In this document: positions 20,810 through 31,602 of the stretch, piece by piece
How positions within the stretch are numbered: position 1 is the stretch's first letter
How the letters are laid out: every line of letters begins with the position of its first letter
Source: Verticillium longisporum
Lineage: Eukaryota > Ascomycota > Sordariomycetes > Glomerellales > Plectosphaerellaceae
DNA length: 64,000 nucleotides
Assembly: GCA_019188255.1 (NCBI GenBank)
Contig: JAETXT010000014.1
Span: 496,001-560,000, forward strand
Reading direction: 5' to 3'
Translations under genes and position numbers: made by a program
The notes under the pieces: generated by a model
Database searches by the model: none
Seen by the model: only the letters and a program-made list of their open reading frames with translations
Told to the model about the DNA's origin: nothing

Positions 20810-22765
20810 ATGATCGTGCCACGCTTCAACAACGACGACACGAGCCCATCTGCGTCAGGCCTTCATGAGAATTCTAACCTTGCTTCTGTCTCGCATCTGC
20901 AGGTCATCTGTGCTTGGCCCCTCTCCGGACAATATGGATTCGGAGCTCGTTTGCTGTAAGTACGCCATATTACCATTCCCCGATCTCCCGTCCGCCAAGG
21001 GTCCCTCGTCCTTCCAGAACATATATCCGTGCCAAGCCGGGCCGGTCCGATCTCTATTAGTCACTAGATCTGGGAATAATAGACCTGCAGTCTCTTATCA
21101 TGCCGTCCCAGGTTCTACCTTCTCCTCATTACCTGCGTTATTGCCCGAAAGATAGAGTGGCTAAGGAACACATTTCTCGCGGCCACCCTGCTCTTCCCCA
21201 TCGTTGCCGCTCTTCACGGCATCGTTCTTGCGGCAAACCATGTCGATGGTAAGCTACATGCTACTTCTGTTAGGTCTCGGTTGGACGCCATGTGTCCGCG
21301 GTGCTAATAGCCTATCACGTCCTAGGGGCTATAGATATGGATATATTCGGGGCTTTTCAGTTGTGCTCTCTCGGTATCCTCGCTGCGCCTGTGGCCGCGC
21401 GAGTGAGTCGAACGTACTTTGCGGCACCTGGGCGTAATACCATCTTTGTTTGGGTTTGCCTGAATCTGGCAGGTGAAAGACTTCTTTCTTTTTCTCCTCT
21501 CCCTTACCTTTGACATGCGTCTCTGCGGGCCTTTCTCTGCTCGTTGATACGCTTCGTTCCTCGTTCTCCACGAAGCTGATTCAGATCCACAGGCCTATTG
21601 AGCCTCACCATTGAATTTTACCGCTCCCAGGTTCATGAATGTCCCCTCACCGACGGCACGAGTACCGATCTCATCGACTCCACACGATTCCCCTATGGCC
21701 CTAGCATGACTTGCGGTCTCACTTGTTCAGCGACAGAGGGGCCATTTTCGGCTCTGCGGAGTGGCGCTGCCAACAACATTTATGTCATCCCAGCACCTCA
21801 GTCGCTCAATTTTCACACGGCAACCCTCTTCTCAGCAGGCTGTTGCGTGCATGCTGGCGTGTGCCTACTGTACATGATGAATAAGATTTTACGCGAGAAA
21901 GCGCTCCGCGTCCAAACAGACGCAGAGCGCTCCCACAACAGCGCCCGAGACGAGGAGCAACAAATTAGCGGTGATGGTAGAATGGATACCATGCATGCAG
22001 ATGTAGCCACGGCCGACGGACCTGCACAAGACGCATCGATCCTAGACATTGAGAAGAAAAAAGGTGGGGTGTTCAGAAACATTTTTCGAGTGCAAGGCGT
22101 CCCTAGAGAGACGGTCGTTACGATCCTCAATATTGTTCTTTTTGGAGGGGCCGGCCTAGGGGTGCTCGCTGTTGGGGAGCGCAACTTCCACTCCGCTCAG
22201 CTATTATACGAGACTGAGCCATTGTCCAGCATAGGCATGTATTCACCCTTCTTTGCGACTTTGTTTCCTCCTGACTACCATCATAACATGCAGGTCTGAC
22301 TCTCATTTTCAAGGCCAATGGTCCTCCATTGTCACCGCTGTCCTCGCCGCCCTCGGATCCTTGTACGTCCCCATTCACGCCGACATGATGGCGGTGAAGA
22401 ACAAAGACATTCGAGACCTAGATCCGAATCGGACCTACAAGGTTTCCGCCTTTCTTTGCAAGTGGCAGGGCGTCTTCAACAAGCAGATGGTTGGCATGAT
22501 CCTGAATAAACCCAACCCTGCACCTGGGATCCCTCTAGTGCCAGCAGAAAAGGAGCGGAATCCCCGCTTGTCGGAGACACATGATGTGCCTGCAAGGTCT
22601 AGGAGATCGAGCATCGCCGCCAGTCATGCAGACTTTGTAATGAGTGGGGGCAACGGCCACGGCGTAGAGAGACTACCGTTGCGGCAGGCAGCGGCTGAGC
22701 CTTCGCCTCCGCATCCTAGACAAAGAGCTGACTTTTTGGATGTCCCATGTCCCTCAGTACTTTGA
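20810..22765 (+). CDS. Uncharacterised fungal multi-pass membrane protein
   Basis: Five exons fit: 20810..20955, 21112..21248, 21326..21472, 21593..22234 and 22314..22765, encoding 507 residues. The first exon carries SHLQVICAWPLSGQYGFGAR. Successive hydrophobic helices follow (LLFYLLLITCVIARK, FLAATLLFPIVAALHGIVLAA, MDIFGAFQLCSLGILAAP, IFVWVCLNLAGLLSLTIEF, TVVTILNIVLFGGAGLGVLAVG), so about seven membrane segments. It ends in a basic/serine-rich cytosolic tail. This looks like a conserved ascomycete family without assigned function. The fourth intron appears to use a GC donor (22235) and AAG acceptor (22313). A GT-AG alternative, 22239-22293, would insert a few residues after SSIG. The start is the first ATG in frame. 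Confidence 0.75.
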
Positions 22766-23218
22766 CGCTGTACGTAACGAACATGGACTTTGGCGAGGAG
22801 CACTATGTGGATGGCTGAAGCGTCAACGTTGGAGCGGGATGGGGTAGACGACGAATGACATGTTGATTGGGGGTTTTTTTTTGGTCAGGAAATTAATGTG
22901 CGCAGAACCTCAAATGGCCATTTCGATGAAGCGTTTGTAACACACGAAATGCTGTCGGACGGTACAATGGTCTGCACGTGCAACGTAGATTTACTTTCCA
23001 CTTAGAGATTGATTCAGGCTTGACACGAATGATACCACTGGAACGGCCACCAGACCATTTGAATTGACTCGTGCCTCAGAGAAGAGAGTCACCCTCGCAT
23101 GTGCACAATTATGTGGCTAAGCGATATCTTGCAGTACCCTCGTTAAAGGCCATCGAGGGGCGTATCTGAGGCTCCAATTCACGTGGCCGTGATGTCCCAA
23201 CGTTTCGACGGGGGGGCT
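22766..23218. other. Convergent intergenic region
   Basis: About 0.45 kb between convergent 3' ends; nothing further is seen in it. Confidence 0.5.
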
Positions 23219-23860
23219 TCACTCCTGTGCAACGAGCACAGCCCCTCCATCCTCCCTGTTGCCTAGCCTGAATGCTTTCCATCCAGCCTTGGGCAGATCG
23301 ATTGACTGGTCTTCGGAGAGGAACTTCATGAACACGCCATGAGTGACTACGACTATGTTCGCCCCGCGTCCCTCGCCGCCACCTCGATCTCCTCCTTGAC
23401 CCAGAGACGTCACAATATCGCGCAACCTGTCGCGGAACCGTTGCGCTCGTTTCGCGACGGCCCCATCATCAGCAGCATAGAGCCCCTCCTTGACCAGCCA
23501 ATCCTCCCCCAAATGTCCGAAATCGAGATGCGGAAACGCCTTTTCCAGATCTGCACGTTCCGACCCGGTGTCGCAGGGAAGGTTGCTGCGCTCCTGAAGG
23601 TCTGGATCGATGATGAGCTGAGCGCCGCGCGTCTCACCCCCTCGAGCGAGGTGCGGAAAGCCGGCGATTGTGGTTTGAAGCGTGCGCGTCAGTGGAGACG
23701 TGATGACGACGGCGATGGAGGCTGGCTCGGGCAGAGTTGCAGCAAGAGTCGATGCCTGGGCCTTGCCGGCTGTAGTGAGGGGCGGGTCTCGTATTGTGAA
23801 GTCTTTGGAAATGTTGTGCTCCGCCTCGGCGTGACGGACGAGGTAGATGATGGGTGCCAT
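23219..23860 (-). CDS. Histidine phosphatase (phosphoglycerate mutase-like) family protein
   Basis: Intronless, 213 residues. The catalytic RHG-type motif is at the N-terminus (YLVRHAEAEHN), followed by SPLTRTLQTTIAGF with the second active-site arginine, LQERSNLPCDTGS, and VVTHGVFMKFL with the second catalytic histidine. Such cytosolic enzymes dephosphorylate small metabolites or phosphoproteins through a phosphohistidine intermediate; the substrate is not predictable. The start at 23860 (MAPIIYLVRH) fits the family. Loops are rich in Gly (GQGGDRGGGEGRG). Confidence 0.9.
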   Translation of the reverse strand: MAPIIYLVRHAEAEHNISKDFTIRDPPLTTAGKAQASTLAATLPEPASIAVVITSPLTRTLQTTIAGFPHLARGGETRGAQLIIDPDLQERSNLPCDTGSERADLEKAFPHLDFGHLGEDWLVKEGLYAADDGAVAKRAQRFRDRLRDIVTSLGQGGDRGGGEGRGANIVVVTHGVFMKFLSEDQSIDLPKAGWKAFRLGNREDGGAVLVAQE

Positions 23861-26800
23861 GACTAAAGTTCTCAATGTCTGTGTCTCCTATCAACTTGTT
23901 TTCCACTGATGATGTATGCTGCCTGTGATCTTCTTATGTACTGGTACATTTCCACATTGACAGGAAACACCATTTGCGCCTGTGATGACGCCATACCAGC
24001 TTTAGCACTTGTAAAAGAGGCTACCTTATCTGGAAGTGTCAGCAAGCATCAACCAACCACCTTGAGTTAGGTACTTCCCTTCAAGTTCATGTTGAAAATA
24101 GGCCTGTGTGAGGTTTCAGGACTAGACCAGATTCAATAACAGCGGCATACACGCTTTATTTCGAGATTGAATCTACTTTCGTGGCTTTTGTCCCCTGTTG
24201 TGATCGAGTGCCGGCCTTGTTGAGTGCATCTTTAACGCTCCTGTTAGTGATCATTCTATGTGATTCGACCAAGCTCAGGAATACGGCATCGATTTCCATT
24301 TGCCGAGAGCAATACTGAACTATAGTATCTTCACATTTTATCTGCCACGTAAATACCGCTTCTTTGGATGATTTTCAATAGCAATCGTAGGACCGCCCCA
24401 AAATTGGGATCTGAAAGAACGAGACTGCCATTTCAATTACTCCAACTAGGTCGTGTGTGAAGGAGGCCGTATGCCCGTCCGGGCATGCGATGAGTCTCCT
24501 TCTCCGCCCTCTCTCAACCTCTTGTAAAGACAGCGTGGCTGTGTCGCGAGAACAAAATTCATGCTTAGCAGCGGGTGAGAAGGTCGTAGGGCCAAGTGGT
24601 CGAGTCGGAGTCTTTGGGCCAAATGGAAGGCATGACATCAGGCGGAGTGTTCTCACGATAATCTCGAAGGGGGTAGAAAAATATCAAGTTGAGGTTGGAA
24701 GCAGAGTGAAGAGGTCTTCTGCAGGTCGAATCCGCAGTCTAATGTTAGATCTACGATAGCTGCTATCCGCAGGCCTAGATCTATGCCTCTGACCTTGTGC
24801 CCCTCGAATAGCACCCTGAGTCTCGTCCTTCAGAGTCCTTCACAGAATTCCGCTGGCAGAGGGAGATATCTGGGCTGCGATTGATGCTGACGAGCTCTTT
24901 GGGTAGCGCTGTAGTATGATGGAGTGACAAATATTGGCTTGTATTCAGGCCCAAAAGCCTCACTGGTTAGCGTCCTAATGTCTATATTATATCTGTAGAC
25001 GATTTCCTTGAAACCATCGGGACGTTTGGAGGCTGATCTAAGACCAGGCAAAAGTAGGAATATTTTGAAGTCAAATTAAGCGAGGTGATCGTGTGCAAGC
25101 TGAGTGATTCGTCTCATGTCGAGCATTCAATGCTGTCTCATCTTCTGAGATCTCGGATCGATGCTGACAAATTTGGACATTTAGCAAAGGTTAAACACTG
25201 TTGTGCATACTTGATGGCCCTCTTAATCCAGCTCTGTTGTGCGGGGACCTCCAAGCTCAGTCGACTGGATATCTGCAGCAGAGAGGCGAGGAGGGGGTCG
25301 CAGATGACAATCCTGCGTCGACAGATACGATCACCGTAGATTGTTACCATATATTATATAGAGCCTCAGGATTGGGTACTTCCAGATACTTGGACTTCAT
25401 CGTCTTCATGATCTATCGTCGGCAGCACATCACTTTCAAAGGCGTCATAGTCAAGCGTAGGAGAGCGGTCTCAGGAAATCGAGACAACCAGCAACTCCAT
25501 GTATACTCGTCCTGCTACGCAACCTCAAGATCTTAGTGTGGATCAAGAAACCGGCCTAACCGACCGAAGAGGGGTTACATATGCAAGAGATAGGATGGCA
25601 GGCTCATGGTCGTGTGCCACATTGCCTAGAACCACGCTGGCGGAGAATGCAGATCGTCCTAGCTGCATGGGAGGATCGCGGGATGGTAACGAGTCGGAGC
25701 AGGTGGCATTCCCCGGTTGGGGGTTCTCTGCTGCAACGGTCGATGGGAGGTGTATTCAGCGAGTCAAGGGTTGGGTGAGCTTGTGAGGATCATCTCCAGT
25801 CGAGGGATAGATATCCATATTGGAGAGATTGTGGTAGCATGGTCCCGGGCCGAGCCTAATCAGGAATAAGGCCAGAAACCGTCCCGGTTCGGCGGGCCAT
25901 TGGTCGATAAGTACGGTAGAACGTAATCGTGAGGGAGGTCATCTCCTCCGCTGATAGAAGCGCGAACAAGAAAGTAGTCATTGCCATGATTATGGTCTTC
26001 GGTGGAGGCCGGATGTGCAGGGGAAAGGAACGAGGCATGCTGCCTTCGTCCGAGGTCGGGCAGCGTCTTCCTTGCATTCAGCTACGGGCCCAGGCAAAGA
26101 AGAGGAAGAGCCCTGGTCAGGGCGTAGAGAGGGGCCTCGTCAGATAACTCTACACTGATAGAGTTCATTGGCCGGCGCGATAGGGGACTCTTACCACTTT
26201 TACCCTCCAAACCACAGCGGACCAGGGGCCATGACTTGCGCTACAGGGGATGGCGTACAGGGGGCCACCAGAGCCACAGCAAATGGCGGGGCAGGACCAG
26301 GAAGTGGCGGGCATGTGCCGGCTGCCGTCTTGTCTCTTCTGCACCATCATCTCCAGGCCAAGTCGTACCTTTTCAACATTGCCTTCCATCTCAGCTTCCA
26401 TCAATCTTCATCCAACCAGCCACGGAGAAGAGCAATCTTCATCTCTCTCCTGCCGCCAACCGACAGCTCTACCATCCACAGTCTCGAATCCGAGGGACTA
26501 CGACCCCTCGTAATTGGTGGAGATAACCTTCCAAGCATGGTTTCCTAAGAACGGCTTGGGCCACTGGGGAAGTCTCCACGGCGGAGAAGATCAAGATCCC
26601 AGTCACCCTCCGAGTGCTCGCCTCTCCAGCATCCGAACCCCCCTCCCTCCTCCCCCCTCGAGGCCCTCACCTTCCCAATGAGGAACACGCCGGGGCTCGG
26701 CCCAACGACGCGCTATTCAACATGCAGGCAAAGCAACGCGCCTCTTCAAGCCTCTGCCCGTCCTGATCGCCCCCCCCCTCTCTCTCCAAGACTCGCAGGA

Positions 26801-27265
26801 AACGTGCCAGGCACCGCGCACTCTAACAGGGCAGCTGATAACACACCCCTACCCTTGTCGGGACCTGCCGGCCATCTCCATCTCTTGGATCTGCCGTCCT
26901 GCGCTGGACCACCTCGTCCATTGACGAATCCCCGTCGCCGATGTCCTTTCTGCGATCAGAGACAGGCCCATCATCCCCATCCCCGTGCTACCGTTGCCTT
27001 CGGAAATGGCCGCCCTCCCATCTGGCTGGTGTGCATTCCCAGATGTCCGCCCCATCATGAGGGTCCGTCGTACCTAGGTCAGGGTTGATGCAAGGCGGAC
27101 CGCGCTGGCAGCTACAAATACCAAGTAGCATCCCCGGACTCTGTTCCTAGATGAGTCTCCAGGCCGCCGATCTCACGAGAAATCGTCCCTTCTTGCAGGT
27201 TCCTCCTCGTCTCGTTGTTAATTGACCTTCACATCACCATCTTGCGATCTCCTCGATCCTCCAAG
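23861..27265. other. Gene-poor 3.4-kb region
   Basis: No coding region can be supported. The sequence is of ordinary composition, locally AT-richer between 24.0 and 25.5 kb, with only short frames lacking recognisable domains. The last part (26.6-27.0 kb) is pyrimidine-rich on the plus strand and probably belongs to the promoter/leader of the secreted nuclease-like gene. It could hide decayed sequence. Confidence 0.45.
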
Positions 27266-29262
27266 ATGAAGGTCTCCGCCACCCTTCTCTCCCTTGCCGG
27301 TGCCGTTGCGGCTACCACCATTGCCGAGATCAACGGCAACAAGTTCTTGTCGCCGCTCCAGGGACAGAATGTGACGGCTGTTGAAGGCCTCGTCCTCGCC
27401 AAGGGCCCCAACGGTGTCTGGATCCGCTCCACCGTGCCCGACGACGACGACCTGACCTCTGAGGCCGTCTACGTCTTTGACCGCAATGTCGGCGCAAACC
27501 TTGCTGTTGGCGACATCATCAAGCTTGACGGCACCATTCTGGAGTACAGGTGCGTGCTTGACCGTTAGGGCGGCCAAAACCCCGCTAGTATTAAGCATAA
27601 CTGACGCGCAACGCCCTAGGTCCACCAACACCCACCTCTACCTGACCGAGCTTGCCACGCCCCGCAACGTTGAGATTGTCTCGCGCAACAACCCCGTTGT
27701 AGCCTGTGACATTGGCGAGGACACTCTCAGCCCGGCCACCGATCAGTACACGACCCTCGACGGGGGTGATGTCTTTGCCGTTCCCAACGATGTCCGTCGT
27801 GTTTCTGCTGTGAACCCTGTGCTCGAGCCCACCAAGTACGGCCTGGACTTCTGGGAGGCTCTCAACGGCGAGCTTGTCACCGTCAAGGCCCCCGTCGGCG
27901 TGACCCGTCCCAACCAGTTCGGCGACACCTGGGTCCTCGGCACCTGGACTGCTACCGGTCGCAACGAGCACGGCGGTATCTCTGCTTGACAAGGGTGAGT
28001 TGACTCGAGCTTGGAATTGAGATTGTGCGACATCTGGCTGACCGCGGACGTAGATGCTAACCCTGAGACCGTCCTCATCGGCTCGCCCCTCGATGGTAGC
28101 CGCAACCCGGAGTCCAAGATGGGCGATAAGCTTGCCGACATCACCGGCGTTGTCACCTATTCCTTCGGCTTCTACCGTGTCCTGCCCCTGACTGCTGTCA
28201 AGGTTGAGTCTGAGTCTTCTGCTGAGACGAGCCCTACCACCCTCGAGAGCAGCGGCGACTGCCGAGGCATCACCTTTGGCTCGTACAACGTTGAGAACCT
28301 GTGGCCCGGCTCCGAGCACCTCCCCGACGTCGCTGACCAGATTGTCGACTACCTGAAGACTCCTGACCTGATTTTCCTTCAGGAGGTTCAGGACAGCAAC
28401 GGCCCCACCAACGACCTGATTGTCAGCGCCAACATCACTCTTGCTACGCTTGCTGCCGCCATCAAGGAGAAGAGCGGTGTTGTCTACGAGTGGCTCAACG
28501 TTGACCCCATCCGTAACCAGGATGGTGGCCAGCCTGGAGGCAACATTCAGACCGCGGTGAGTCGACCCGTGATGATTACCTTGGAAGCACTGACTGATAA
28601 GTTGTGATTAGTACCTCTACCGTCCCGATGTCCTCGAGGTCTACAAGCCCAACCAGGGCGGCAGCCTCGACTCGACTGTCGTCGTTGACGGCCCCGCCCT
28701 GTCCTTCAACCCCGGCCGCATTGATGTAGCCAACGACGCTGCCTGGGCCAACAGTCGCAAGCCTCTGGCCGCCTCTTGGCGCGCCATCAAGGGCCCCAAG
28801 ACCAAGCCCTTCTTCACCATCAACGTCCACAACGGCTCTAAGGGTGGCTCTTCCACCCTCCACGGCGATAACCGCCCTCCCATCAATAACGGCGTCGACA
28901 AGCGCCTGCTCCAGACCGGCAGCATCGGCGCCTTCATTGACACTCTGTATGCCAAGGATCCCAAGGCCCGCATCGTCGTCTCTGGCGACTTCAACGAGTT
29001 TGCTTTTGTCGCGCCTATGAAGCTCCTCACCGAGAAGCACAAGTTGACGAGCCTGAGCAAGCATAGCCTGCCGGCTACGGAGCGCTACAGCTACGTCTTT
29101 GACGGCAATGCTCAGCAGCTTGACCACATGCTGATCAGCCCTTCCTTGGTCAACGACAAGGCCAAGCTCGAGCACATCCACGTCTCCTCGTGGCGTCCCT
29201 ACGCCGATGTTGTGAGCGACCACGACCCAGCTGTTGGCCGGTTGAACGTGTGCGGATGCTAG
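27266..29262 (+). CDS. Secreted endonuclease/exonuclease/phosphatase-fold enzyme
   Basis: Four exons, 27266..27549, 27620..27994, 28054..28556 and 28612..29262, encode about 603 residues. A signal peptide (MKVSATLLSLAGAVAA) is followed by an OB-like region (residues about 20-95), as in extracellular NucH/ExeM-type nucleases, then the catalytic fold from about residue 290. Active-site motifs are SYNVENLW, IFLQEVQD, NVHNGSK, VVSGDFNEF, QLDHMLIS and VSDHDPAVG, all intact, implying a metal-dependent extracellular phosphodiesterase or nuclease. At the end of exon 2 the frame must slip at about 27981-27987 to reach LDKD/ANPE and the strong GTGAGT donor at 27995. A weaker donor at 27976 avoids the slip but loses about seven residues. 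The start at 27266 precedes the signal peptide. Confidence 0.87.
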
Positions 29263-29510
29263 AGGACGCGAAAAATGTACAGTAATGTGGCATGACATGA
29301 AAGCCGCCTTAATATAGACAGCCATGATGATGAGTTGAACACGCAATGTCACACTCTGGTGCAGCTGGTGATGTGTACATATCCATGTAGTTTTACTTGC
29401 AGTTGCCTCCGTGTTCCAACATCACGGTCACCCCTTCCGGTCGTGATATCCAATCGATTGAACTTGTTTGAAGCTGGCGATAGCTTGAGAGTCTCCGAAT
29501 CTGCGTCATC

Positions 29511-31012
29511 TCAATCAGTGCCCTCACTCTCTTCTTCTCCTTCGTTCTCGTCTTCAACATCACTACCCTCTGGCGCAGCCTCTTCCTCTTCGTCGCTCGT
29601 ATCCCCAGGGTCCGGCATGACTATGCGGTTGAGAAAGGTAACCTGGCGAGTCAGCAGAGACAACGTACAATCGCAGTGCAAAGGGAACTCACGAAAGGCT
29701 CCATCGCCACGACCATGTCCTTCAGCCTCTCCTGCGCGTCCTCCCGCGCGAAGAGCCCGTCCTCGATCTTGGCCCCCACCGTGTAGTTCCTCAGCTTGAG
29801 GAGCTCAATGTCACGATGGTCTGCCTCCCAGCCCTGATCACGCACCATCATCAGCATCAAGCTCTAGTTGTGAGGGAGGGAGTTGAACGCGACATGACGA
29901 AATGAAAAAGAAGAGGGGAAAAAAAACCTTTGGTTTCGTCTTGAGCGCATTCTCCTGATTCCCCTTGCAAAACGCATCCACCGCCTCCTCGTCCCCCTTG
30001 CCCTTGCCCTTGCCCTCGAGATACGTCCGCTTGAAGACGGGCCCGTTGAGGACGGCACGCCACCGCGCTGGGCGCGCGTCGACGCTCTCGCGCAGGGCGC
30101 GCACCTGCTCGGCGGGCGGACACCACAGGCCGCCGCCGAGAAAGGCCTTGCCGGGCTCGACGTGGAGGTAGTAGCAAGCGTAGGGGCCCTTGCGCCCGGT
30201 GCGCGACCAGGCGGCGCCAAAGTGGGGCTTGTAGGGCGTCGGGTTCTTGCTGAAGCGCATGTCGCGGTGGATGCGGAACGTGAGGTCGCGCAGCGGCAGC
30301 TCCGGGACCGTCTCGTCGGCCTCGGAGACGAGCGGCGTCAGCGCCTCGATGAAGGAGTTGAAGTCGGCGAGGGCGCGGCGGTATTCGCCGTCGTGGGCTA
30401 AGGGCGAGACCCTGCCTGTCAGTCTCTGCCTCGCCTCTTTTTTCTCGTTCACCACGGATCGGGTGGCACGGGGGTGAGGAACTCACATTTCAGCCAGGGC
30501 CTCGTGTTGTTCGCTCGCAGGTCCCGGAGGAAGGCGAGCGTGTTCTTGTGCAGCTTCGTGTCGGCGTACTCGACTCCGTCTGGAGGCCGCAGGCCGATCA
30601 GTTTTGTAATCGTCACACGCGGAGCTTCGTCGTCGTCGTCCTCCTCAACCTCGTCATCTTCCTCCTCTGAAGTTTCCTTCTCTTTGTATTCGTCCACGTC
30701 TTCTTCCTCCTCGTCCTTGCTCTTCTTGCCTTTCTTCAGTTTTGTCCCGTTCCGCTTTACGATGGGCGGCTTGGCCTTGGTCTTCGCCTTCGTAGGGGGT
30801 CGTCCGCGCCCGCGCTTTGGCGGCTCATCCTCAGTCTCCTCGTCTTTGTCGTCTTCTTCGTCCTCGGACAAATCTTCTTCCTTGAAATCAGCGCTCTCGT
30901 CGCTCTCGTCATCGAAATACGCGCTCTTCTTGGGCGTACTCGTAGTCCGTCGCGGTCGTCGACGAGGTTCGTCCTCGAGCGGCGAGGCCGCTGCTCTTTT
31001 CCGCGCTGCCAT
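29511..31012 (-). CDS. DUF2461 family protein with acidic, AT-hook-like N-terminus
   Basis: Exons 30487..31012, 29928..30397, 29693..29833 and 29511..29642 encode 422 residues. The first 150 residues are disordered, with acidic Glu/Asp blocks, lysine runs and a KRGRGRPPTK AT-hook-like motif, suggesting nuclear location and DNA binding. The DUF2461 (TIGR02453) domain starts at LAFLRDLRANNTRPWLK and continues across splice sites as SHDGEYRRALADFNSF, FRIHRDMRFSKNPTPYKPHF and YLHVEPGKAFLGGG, ending FVTFLNRIVMPD. The tail is acidic. The second intron uses an unusual GTTTTT donor at 29927; the other donors are GTGAGT. The exact function is unknown. The start is the first true ATG (31012). Confidence 0.87.
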
Positions 31013-31602
31013 GGCCAATGTCGAACCCGTGTCTTTTCAATCAGGAAGGGCGTCAGAATGTTCAATGTGAAATCGTAAAGCGGGCGAAACGTTATGCAAC
31101 AATGAACCGGCTGAATTGTTCACAGTCAGCCAGACAAAAGTGATGTCGTCATAGTCATTTGGACGCGAATTCAACGCGCCATTGGACTTGCGCCCAAACG
31201 CGATGTCACGTGCTTTTTGAAGCACTCTGTCTGGGCAAATGCCGCTGCAACGATATGTGGCCGTATGTCGATCAATTTCTGTCCATGTTGTACGTCATGA
31301 AATTGTCCAATGTCTGCTCTTCTGTTCATCATAAATCACTGTTTTCAAATCATCAGTTTTCAGGCTTACGATCTGTAACGCTCAAGTCGCGCGTTACTAC
31401 TGAACACCCATCTTTCAACAAACAAGTAACATAATTCAGATTGTGACTGCCCTTGCGAGACTGGACACTACGGGTATCCTTATTATTGCTCCGGCCCAGC
31501 AAGTCACCAAGCACAATGACGAACCCATGATTGCTTCCTTCCACTGAAACCACCCTGACCAGAACCTGAACGCCGACATGCATCAAGTCACAATTCCTAT
31601 TT
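31013..31602. other. Intergenic region
   Basis: About 0.6 kb between the DUF2461 gene promoter and the 3' end of the C2H2 regulator; no gene seen. Confidence 0.5.
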
